A stretch of DNA of 64,000 bases. It comes from Cytophagaceae bacterium ABcell3 (lineage in GTDB: Bacteria; Bacteroidota; Bacteroidia; Cytophagales; Cytophagaceae). The notes under the pieces were generated by a model that worked only from the letters and a program-made list of their open reading frames with translations, ran no database searches and had not been told where the DNA came from. Below, piece after piece: positions 9,728 through 16,317 of this stretch. A program made the translations under genes and the position numbers. How positions within the stretch are numbered: the stretch's first letter is position 1; every line of letters starts with the position of its first letter. The DNA lies in contig CP133159.1 in NCBI GenBank assembly GCA_030913385.1, forward strand, positions 3,990,584 to 4,054,583. Direction: 5' to 3'.

Positions 9728-11812
9728 ATGAAAATCTTGAACATAAAAACACGAATAAAACTCACCTTCATCACAGGGTTCCTATTAGTTTTCGTAATGG
9801 AGAGTTTCACCTGCAGAGCCCAAACTTTCAGTCATTTGATTGAAACAAATATAAGTTTGAAAAAAATGAAGGCCAGGGCTGCTCATGCAAACAGAACCGG
9901 TGATATATACACCGCCCTGTTTTATTATAAAGAAATAACACAGCACAATCCTAGCGACCTAGACGCATGGTACAAAATGGCTGAGCTACACAAAAAAGCC
10001 AGAAACTACGGAAAAGCAGAAGAGAGCTTTTTACATGTTTACGAAAAAGCACCAGGACAATACCCTTACACACTTTTTCATATAGCACAGATGCAGAAAA
10101 TGCAAGGAAAGTACGAAGAGGCTAAAAAAAACATTTTAACCTTTAGGAAAGAAGGCGGTTCGAGGCTAGGAGATAAAAACTTTAAAAGGTTAGTAACACA
10201 AGAGCTACAAGGTTGTGACAGTGGAATGGTATTTAAAGAATTTCCAGAGCATGTAGAAGTCCTGAATGCAGGTAAATCGGTAAACTACCCTCATACTGAG
10301 TTTTCCCCTATACTAATAGACAGCGCCACGCTGGCTTTTGGGTCGCTGCGGATGGACTCATTAACCTATTTTAGCACCAGAGACAAATCAAATATTCCTT
10401 TACGACAAATCTATAAAGCGGAGAAAAAAAATAATAAGTGGAAAGAAAAAGGGAAGTTTGATATAGTAAACGATCCTGACATGGAAATGGGGAACTTTAC
10501 CTACTCTCCTATCACAAACAAGATCTACTTTTCAAAGTGCGACAAAGATGATAAAGAGATAGTCACATGTAAAATCTATATGACTGAAAAGGTAAAAGGC
10601 AAATGGTCAGAACCGGAACTACTGCCGGAACCTATCAATCAGGACGGCTATACATCCACCCAACCTGCTATTGTCACAGACACTACAGGCAAAGAGTTTT
10701 TATATTTTGTGTCAGACATCCCTAAAGGAAAAGGCGGACTAGATATCTGGTACGCCACATATAACAGCAGAAGAAAAACGTGGAACAACCCTACCAATGC
10801 TGGCTTCAGAATAAATACCCCTGAGGACGAATGCACTCCGTTTTTTCATGTCCCGACGCAAACTTTATACTTCAGCTCCAATGGACACTCTACCGCAGGA
10901 GGTTTTGACATATACAAAACATGGAGGGCCGAGGATGGCAGGTTTGTCCCATCACAAAACCTTTCATTCCCTATAAATTCACCTCAGGACGATTTGGATT
11001 TTATGCTTAGCGACGATGGGAAAACAGGCTTTTTCGTATCGAACCGGCCAGGCGGAACCCCATATTTTCATGAAACCTGCTGCGACGACATCTTTATGTT
11101 TGAAATTCTTCCTCCCCCTCCTTTTGAGTGCGAGCTGGAATTAGCCATCGAAACACCCGAAGACTCTATGACCTGCGACAGCCTTGTAATGCATGTCTAC
11201 AGCATGGACAAAAAAACAAAAGCTGAAATAACAGATACAATATACTTAGACGACTGCAACTACAAATTACCTCTTGAGCGTAATAAAAAGTACACATTCA
11301 GCATCAATCCAGAAGGCTTTGAACCTGATACACTTTCGTTCGACACCAGAGAAATGGCTTCTGCCAAAACAATTTCCAAAAGGCTTGTCAAGAAACCATT
11401 TGAACCAGAAATAGAAGAGCCTATACTGGACGCTAAGCCTGTAGAGGACAAACCATTTACGCTGGACGACGTTCAATATGCCACAGATGACTTCAGGCTA
11501 AACGACGATGCCAAAGCAGCGTTAGACTCCATACTTTTACCATTCCTCAATCTTCACCCAAACAGCAAGGTTGAGATAACCTCTCATACGGACGATGTAG
11601 GAACTGAGAAATACAACATGAGACTGTCTCAGAAAAGAGCAGACTATGTAGTACGTCACCTGGTATCAAAAGGGATAGAAAAAGATAGGTTAATAGCCAA
11701 AGGTATGGGGCAAAGCCAGCCGTTGGTTCCTAACCTTAACCCAGACGGCACACCTAACGAACGTAACAGAAGTATAAACCGTAGAACGGAGTTTCTATTG
11801 ATAAAACCATAA
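9728..11812 (+). CDS. TPR/PD40/OmpA outer-membrane protein
   Basis: A 694-residue envelope protein. Seen: a signal peptide (about 1-32, ending CRAQT); a tetratricopeptide region (about 35-140, with ALFYYKEITQHNPSDLDAWY and similar helices); a WD40-like/PD40 beta-propeller region (about 190-470, with YPHTEFSP, DGKTGFFVSNRPGG); a Cys-containing Ig-like stretch; and a C-terminal OmpA peptidoglycan-binding domain (about 570-694) with TSHTDDVGTEKYN, LSQKRADYV and NRSINRRTEF. Known: this architecture (as in PorE and relatives) is common beside PorP/SprF genes and tethers complexes to peptidoglycan. An in-frame ATG at 9698 would overlap the previous gene by 16 nt; I prefer 9728 because it starts directly with the signal peptide and lies 14 nt after the previous stop. 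Confidence 0.88.
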   Translation: MKILNIKTRIKLTFITGFLLVFVMESFTCRAQTFSHLIETNISLKKMKARAAHANRTGDIYTALFYYKEITQHNPSDLDAWYKMAELHKKARNYGKAEESFLHVYEKAPGQYPYTLFHIAQMQKMQGKYEEAKKNILTFRKEGGSRLGDKNFKRLVTQELQGCDSGMVFKEFPEHVEVLNAGKSVNYPHTEFSPILIDSATLAFGSLRMDSLTYFSTRDKSNIPLRQIYKAEKKNNKWKEKGKFDIVNDPDMEMGNFTYSPITNKIYFSKCDKDDKEIVTCKIYMTEKVKGKWSEPELLPEPINQDGYTSTQPAIVTDTTGKEFLYFVSDIPKGKGGLDIWYATYNSRRKTWNNPTNAGFRINTPEDECTPFFHVPTQTLYFSSNGHSTAGGFDIYKTWRAEDGRFVPSQNLSFPINSPQDDLDFMLSDDGKTGFFVSNRPGGTPYFHETCCDDIFMFEILPPPPFECELELAIETPEDSMTCDSLVMHVYSMDKKTKAEITDTIYLDDCNYKLPLERNKKYTFSINPEGFEPDTLSFDTREMASAKTISKRLVKKPFEPEIEEPILDAKPVEDKPFTLDDVQYATDDFRLNDDAKAALDSILLPFLNLHPNSKVEITSHTDDVGTEKYNMRLSQKRADYVVRHLVSKGIEKDRLIAKGMGQSQPLVPNLNPDGTPNERNRSINRRTEFLLIKP

Positions 11813-11830
11813 GAGTAATCTAATCTTCAG

Positions 11831-11862
11831 AAAAAAGAGGTTCAACAAAGCCTCTTTTTCTG
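11831..11862 (+). terminator. Intrinsic terminator of the PorP/OmpA operon
   Basis: The inverted repeat AAAGAGG / CCTCTTT has a 10-nt loop followed by TTTC, 20-50 nt after the OmpA-type stop codon. Confidence 0.75.
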
Positions 11863-11899
11863 TATTCATCCCTCTGGAAAGATTTTACAGCTTCTTTAA

Positions 11900-12544
11900 A
11901 TGAGAAAAACACTTATCTGGCTCTGTTTACTGTTAACCTCTTGCTCATCTGAAGTAACAGAAAACAATACCGATATTAGATTCGATAATAACAGAATAAG
12001 TCTGTTCGGAGAAGCCAGCTCTATTTCAGACTCATCAGCAAATACTTTATTCCAAGAAAGTCTAGAGTTTTGTAAACTGAACTATTTCGGTGTAGCTAAT
12101 GAGCTTCTATTAGAGGCAGATTAAATAGAGCCCAACAATCTGGTTATCACCAATTGTCTGAGAATTACATTTGGAGAAATGGACCAAACAGACAATGCTA
12201 TACAGTACTTTAAAAAAGCCCTCAGACTGGACTCTTCTTTTACAGCCACATATCTAAACTATTCTTTTTTACTAAACAAGGAAGGCAGATACAATGAAGC
12301 CATTGCGTTATTAGAAAAAGGCTACAGATTTACCAGTACCCAAGCCGATAGAGCCTACTTTAACTACAATCTAGCTTTAGCCCACAGGTACTTAGAAAAT
12401 TGTCCTACCGCTTTAAATAAAATTAATGAAGCTATTCGGTTGATTGACGACCAAAACATAAAAGAGCGCTTTCTAAAAACAAAAAAAAGAATTGACTTTT
12501 GGTGTGGAGATGAACCAATCAGGGTGCTAGAACTGGATGACTAA
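11900..12544 (+). pseudogene. TPR lipoprotein gene interrupted by an in-frame stop
   Basis: Two open segments (11900-12124 and 12179-12544) are in the same frame, separated only by a TAA at 12122-12124 and 18 sense codons. The upstream part encodes a lipoprotein signal (LCLLLTSCSS, lipobox Cys about residue 15) and a first helix pair ending LLLEAD; directly after the stop the frame reads IEPNNLVITNCL, a normal TPR continuation, and the downstream part has further TPR motifs (NAIQYFKKALRLDSS, ALNKINEAIRL). A single base change of TAA to a sense codon would restore a roughly 214-residue TPR lipoprotein. This may be a true nonsense mutation, a read error, or programmed readthrough; the first is the simplest. 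It follows the OmpA operon after a terminator. Confidence 0.7.
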
Positions 12545-12723
12545 AAAAATGTTTTCTGACGGAGCGTTTTAACCGTCATCCTGGCATCCAAATTTAGCTC
12601 ATTTATTAGCAGTTCCATATGCTATTTAGTTACTTAAATTCTGACCTCAGGCTCCCAACCGGTAACAAATCTACAGGTGTCAGGTTAGTCTTCTAAAAAA
12701 GAAAGAGCTGATATTTTCAAATT
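12545..12723. other. Intergenic gap
   Basis: This gap holds a weak dyad GACGG/CCGTC near 12558-12577 without a T-run. I see no other feature. Confidence 0.3.
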
Positions 12724-13659
12724 ATGGCAAGAGAGTTAACTGTAACAGCCTCAAGAGAAGTTATTAATAAATTAATATCAGATATAGAAGATAAAGAAGG
12801 GCTACTTTCGATCTCACTTCATAAAGAAGCATCTATAAAACCTCCGGGAGACATCCTGATATTTCAGGTTACGAACAACACCCTGAACAGCTTTATGCGC
12901 ATTTTGGAGAACTATAATATTGGAGGCAAGGACGGTGTAAGCTTAAGCACCAGTGAGCCTGACAGTGTAATTACGAATAAGCCAGACTCCCGTATTGCAA
13001 AGGACGGTATGGATGCTACATGGGAAGAAGCCGAGATGGTAATAAGCAAAGACAGCAACATGAACATCAATACGCTGTTTATGATGGCTATGTCGGGCGT
13101 TATCACCATGATAGGAGTTTCCACAAGCACCATCCATGTAGTAATTGGTGGTATGCTGGTAGCACCGGGATTTATGCCCATCATGCGCATACCTCTGGGA
13201 CTGGTAACTAAAAACCCTTACTGGTACTATGGAATCAAAGATACATTTCAAGGATATTTTTGCCTAATGTTGGGAGCTACCCTAACAACTTTCATACTCT
13301 GGCTCTTGGATTCTAACCCGCTGCTTCCCGAAGAAGAGTATTACCAACTCCACAATCCATTCGTGGATTACTGGACGTCGATCACCCTGTCGTCCGTCTT
13401 CTCTTCAGCAGCAGCCGTAGTTGTGGCCGTACTGCTTTTGGCTACCAAAAGAACAATTTTTACATCGGGTGTAATGGTGGCACTGGCACTGATACCTAGT
13501 GCATGCCTGATACCTGTCTGTCTGATTTCCGGAGAATTTGAGCTTGCAGGGGGCGCGGCTTTACGGTTTGGAATTGATGTGGCTTTGATACTGGGACTTT
13601 CCTATGTGCTTTTTCAGGCAAAACAGCGTTGGGAGCATAGAAGGACGATAAAGCTGTAA
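12724..13659 (+). CDS. DUF389 family membrane protein
   Basis: A 311-residue inner-membrane protein. Seen: a soluble N-terminal domain (about 1-110) with ferredoxin-like alternation of strand and helix, followed by about six hydrophobic segments from residue 118 on, including TLFMMAMSGVITMIGVST and VVIGGMLVAPGFMPIMRI, which match the DUF389 core (usually INSPAVVIGAMLISPLMGPI). The function of DUF389 is not established. No partner gene is adjacent; the downstream DNA is the RAYT/REP locus. The start ATG is the first codon and is preceded by an AT-rich leader without a clear ribosome-binding site. Confidence 0.75.
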   Translation: MARELTVTASREVINKLISDIEDKEGLLSISLHKEASIKPPGDILIFQVTNNTLNSFMRILENYNIGGKDGVSLSTSEPDSVITNKPDSRIAKDGMDATWEEAEMVISKDSNMNINTLFMMAMSGVITMIGVSTSTIHVVIGGMLVAPGFMPIMRIPLGLVTKNPYWYYGIKDTFQGYFCLMLGATLTTFILWLLDSNPLLPEEEYYQLHNPFVDYWTSITLSSVFSSAAAVVVAVLLLATKRTIFTSGVMVALALIPSACLIPVCLISGEFELAGGAALRFGIDVALILGLSYVLFQAKQRWEHRRTIKL

Positions 13660-13781
13660 TGATTGGAAGGGATTTTGTGATAGCTTATCTGCTAAAATTC
13701 GGGGAAAGAACAATAATAAACTTTATTTCCTTTCCTTATCACTTGAAAAAACTCAATTATATGCCTTAGCAACTCCATAAC

Positions 13782-14018
13782 GCCCCTTCAGGGCTAGGCC
13801 TAATCTTAAACCAAAAGCTACAATCATGTCGTCCCGTCGGGACTTTTTGTCTTACTGCACCACTCCAAAAATATCTCTTCATCCATTCTCCATCTGAACT
13901 TTGGAACCTTTAATGGCTGCCAACTTTCAGATGCCAAGGACATATATCAAAGCCCCGAAAGGGGCGATATGATTATAGAACAAACATTTCATTACCGATG
14001 AGCCCTGAAGGGGCGACA
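13782..14018. repeat. Left REP/BIME cluster of the RAYT locus
   Basis: GC-rich short palindromes typical of REP elements: GCCCCTTCAGGGC at 13782-13794; GTCCCGTCGGGAC followed by TTTTTG at 13831-13848; then a composite unit with GCCCC-GAAA-GGGGC at 13952-13965 and GCCCTGAAGGGGC at 14002-14014, joined by GATTATAGAACAAAC. The composite unit recurs on the other side of the transposase gene (14633-14695) and, diverged, at 60,217-60,282. The unit ends 8 nt before the RAYT stop codon. Confidence 0.8.
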
Positions 14019-14021
14019 TAA

Positions 14022-14486
14022 TTACGTACCTACCCATTCAAAAAGATATTTTTCATCATGCTCAATTTCAAACTTCCTTAACATTTCAACATATTCCTCT
14101 TTGAATGTTTTTCTTTTATGATGCTCTTCCTGATTTTTAATATAATTATAAACTTGATTTATATGGGAATGGCTGTACGAAAAAGCCCCATAGCCTTCCT
14201 GCCATTCAAATTTCCCTCTTACAAACTTCTGTTCTTTTATAAATCCAGATGTAATGCTTTTAATATCTCTTACTAAATCAGACAAACGCATTGAAGGTTT
14301 TAACCCTACAAACAAATGAACATGGTCGGACACTCCATTTACTATAATAGATTTCTGTCCTTTCCCTTTAATAATCCCTGACATGTATTTAAAAACATCA
14401 TCACGCCAAGGTTTTAAGAGTAAGCTGTTTCTCCCACGAACAGCAAATACAACTTGAACATAAATCTGAGAAAAAGTTCCAGGCAT
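14022..14486 (-). CDS. REP-associated tyrosine transposase (Y1/HUH family, IS200-like)
   Basis: A 154-residue Y1 transposase-like protein. Seen: start MPGTFSQIYVQVVF, typical of this family; the HUH metal-binding motif in SDHVHLFVGL; the helix containing the candidate catalytic Tyr in NYIKNQEEHH; and KFEWQEGYGAFS, the conserved WQxGYGAFS signature. The usual length (about 150) is matched. An in-frame ATG upstream (14549) would add an unlikely hydrophobic, AT-rich 21 residues, so I chose 14486. Known: RAYT proteins nick and mobilise or maintain REP hairpins rather than moving as classical insertion sequences. Here the gene sits between direct copies of a REP/BIME module, the expected arrangement. 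All key residues appear intact, so it may be active. Confidence 0.88.
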   Translation of the reverse strand: MPGTFSQIYVQVVFAVRGRNSLLLKPWRDDVFKYMSGIIKGKGQKSIIVNGVSDHVHLFVGLKPSMRLSDLVRDIKSITSGFIKEQKFVRGKFEWQEGYGAFSYSHSHINQVYNYIKNQEEHHKRKTFKEEYVEMLRKFEIEHDEKYLFEWVGT

Positions 14487-14632
14487 TTTAAAAAAAATTA
14501 AACAAAAAAAACAATCCCTGTAAAAATAAAGAAGAAAGAAAACATACACAATACACTCACAGTTAACGTATTGCCAAATTACTCTTCAACACAAGAACTA
14601 TATAACTCTTGATGGCAAGGCACATATCCCAA

Positions 14633-14762
14633 GCCCAGAAAGGGCGACATGATTATAGAACAAACATTTTCATTACCGATGAGCCCTGAAGGGGCGACAT
14701 ATAAGATGACACTCTGAAAACAAAACCAACTAATAAAAATCTACATAACGCCCCTTCAGGGC
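14633..14762. repeat. Right REP/BIME cluster of the RAYT locus
   Basis: A direct copy of the left module: GCCC-AGAAA-GGGC at 14633-14645, GCCCTGAAGGGGC at 14683-14695, with the same GATTATAGAACAAAC connector, then GCCCCTTCAGGGC at 14750-14762. The 58-nt stretch 14642-14700 is almost identical to 13961-14018, differing by one T insertion and one or two bases. Confidence 0.8.
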
Positions 14763-14792
14763 TGTGTCCCCTGTTAAAAAAATATTTTTATG

Positions 14793-15365
14793 CTAAAAAC
14801 CCCATACCAGCACTAACCCTACGGCCATATTTGCGGGCATCTGATTTCCAAAACGGACAGGAACCGGTATAGCAATGGAATAGGAAGAATATTTGCCGGT
14901 ATATAAAGAGCGCGCAATTATAGGAGTAAACCCAAACTGACCATTACTTTCAAATGCGACTCTGCCAGAAAAGCTCGTTTTCTCTGATAAATTCCAGATC
15001 AACCCGGGATGCACCAATAAGCCTTCCGTCCTGAAATTTTCAGCCTGTATGGATAGTATAGGGACAAATTCAATAGAAAAAGCCAGCTTTTCATGAAGCC
15101 AGAAATTAACGCCGAAGGGAATACCTATAGAGCGTAGCGGAAGTATCCTGCTATCTGGCGCTTCAAAAGTAGTTTCAAACATAGAGGTAACCACACCTAA
15201 ATAACCACCCACCCTTGGAGATTCAACCTTCTGAACTTCAACAGCACCAGTTTGTGCAAATATCGGAGTCCCATACAGAGCTCCCATAAAAAACAAAAGT
15301 GGATATACTTTTACCTTTAATCTGCTCAGAACCTCTATCGCTTGTTGTTTTTCAATCATTTGCAT
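14793..15365 (-). CDS. Outer-membrane beta-barrel-like protein, function unknown
   Basis: A 190-residue exported protein I cannot assign to a named family. Seen: a signal peptide (hydrophobic stretch about residues 20-38, cleavage near PIFAQ), then alternating strands with glycine and aromatic residues (GGYLGVVTSMF, IPFGVNFWLHEKLAFSIEFVP, LLVHPGLIWNLSEKTSFSGRVAFE) and a last strand ending in Phe (VGLVLVWGF), as in small outer-membrane barrels of about eight strands. It lies beside the right REP cluster, whose last hairpin is 30 nt past its stop. No operon partner. Confidence 0.6.
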   Translation of the reverse strand: MQMIEKQQAIEVLSRLKVKVYPLLFFMGALYGTPIFAQTGAVEVQKVESPRVGGYLGVVTSMFETTFEAPDSRILPLRSIGIPFGVNFWLHEKLAFSIEFVPILSIQAENFRTEGLLVHPGLIWNLSEKTSFSGRVAFESNGQFGFTPIIARSLYTGKYSSYSIAIPVPVRFGNQMPANMAVGLVLVWGF

Positions 15366-15613
15366 TTACCCCTAATTTTTTAAGTTCTACAAAGAGCATA
15401 TCCACAGAATCCTCTAGCTCCCAGTTTACAACATGTTACGCTTTCAAACTTAATACACTGATTATCATTAAAAAAATACCCCCCCGAATCTATGCTATTT
15501 TTATTCATGGGAAAAGACTCAAATTTAATTCCATTTTAGCTTACTTCTGCAATAAAAAAGGTAAAAGATGTGAATTACCAGAAATTACTGCCGAAACCGA
15601 AAGCTGTACCTTA
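15366..15613. other. Intergenic region upstream of the first TIR element
   Basis: AT-rich, with no supported gene. Its right end carries a 23-nt direct repeat (15593-15615, GAAACCGAAAGCTGTACC...) that occurs again exactly at 16008-16030, so the segment 15616-16007 is bracketed by direct repeats. Confidence 0.45.
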
Positions 15614-15781
15614 AACCTGGATTATGCATTAGATTTCGTTATGAGGGGCAAAAGAACAAAAAATCAGCGTATTTGGTTTGCAAAGCATAGTGGTTCTATG
15701 GTTAAAAACCAAATGCGGGCGAAGCGTCTGATTTGAAGTTATTTGCCACGCAATAGAAAGTTCTAATGCATATTTCAGGTT
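15614..15781. repeat. TIR element copy A (MITE-like)
   Basis: A 168-bp dispersed element with terminal inverted repeats: head AACCTGGATTATGCATTAGA and tail TCTAATGCATATTTCAGGTT (18 of 20 positions complementary). It is one of four near-identical copies (also 22668-22833, 27557-27726, 35349-35515). It has an inner subterminal dyad TTTGGTTT / AAACCAAA around the middle. There is no coding capacity. Confidence 0.85.
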
Positions 15782-16240
15782 AAAACCGGGCAGCCCTCTC
15801 GCTGTAGCTCGCGTCCTCGCGAGTTACCACTATCCGGAAGGCCTCTGGCCGGTTTACAGGCGGTGTCCTGAAAAACTACCTGTTCAGAAAATTAAAAAGG
15901 CCAACCCAAAGGACTCAAAAAGCTCATGCACATACCAGGTAGCTACTAATTAACCGCCCGGAGGGCTACCGGATAAGCATCACTCGCCAAAGGCAAGCGA
16001 TGGCGTTGAAACCGAAAGCTGTACCTTAAAAACTAGGCAGCCCGTGTCTTGTGTGAGGAATTCGCAGCGGTTACCCCGCAGCCGACGTCAGGAGGCGAGG
16101 AGTAATAGCGGAGAGTCCGCCCCCGGCGGATTGTGCGGCGGTTTTGCGTGGCCGGGGGCACGCCCAAATAATTAAAAACACCCTCTAAGACACTTCGAAA
16201 GGCTGTTTTTTCGTCTTTATCATACACACTTCTGCTGAAT
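15782..16240. other. GC-rich repeat debris, no supported gene
   Basis: Non-coding and GC-rich. It includes an inverted pair GCCCCCGG / CCGGGGGC at 16119-16126 and 16152-16159, the second copy of the 23-nt direct repeat (16008-16030), and several short dyads (CTCGCG, CCGGAAGGCCTCTGGCCGG). A short minus-strand open frame at 16033-16227 is rich in Arg and Pro and looks like a translation of repeat DNA, not a gene. Confidence 0.5.
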
Positions 16241-16251
16241 GTTAAAAATTA

Positions 16252-16274
16252 TTTTGTTATTTAAACTAACAAAA
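16252..16274. promoter_or_regulatory. Operator 1 upstream of the DnaE/DinB cassette
   Basis: A perfect dyad TTTTGTTA-N7-TAACAAAA. It shares the core TTGTTA-N7-TAACAA with operator 2, exactly 44 bp downstream. It is probably a binding site for a dimeric repressor, by analogy with SOS-type control of error-prone polymerases. Confidence 0.65.
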
Positions 16275-16289
16275 CACACCTCCTTTTGG

Positions 16290-16297
16290 TATATTTG
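16290..16297 (+). promoter_or_regulatory. -7 promoter element of the DnaE/DinB cassette
   Basis: TATATTTG is an exact TAnnTTTG match, 20 nt before the dnaE-type ATG, and is directly followed by operator 2. Confidence 0.6.
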
Positions 16298-16316
16298 TTG
16301 TTATTAAAAATAACAA
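16298..16316. promoter_or_regulatory. Operator 2 overlapping the predicted transcription start
   Basis: Dyad TTGTTATT-AAA-AATAACAA, with the same TTGTTA-N7-TAACAA core as operator 1. It begins directly after the -7 element and ends one base before the ATG, so a bound protein would cover the transcription start. Confidence 0.65.
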
Positions 16317-16317
16317 A

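Noticed and set aside
15299-15736. 145-codon plus-strand frame running into TIR element copy A
   Set aside because: It crosses the start of the barrel gene on the other strand and ends within a mobile element; no domain.
16033-16227. 64-codon minus-strand frame in the GC-rich debris
   Set aside because: Arg/Pro-rich, lies in palindromic repeat DNA, and no domain or ribosome-binding site.
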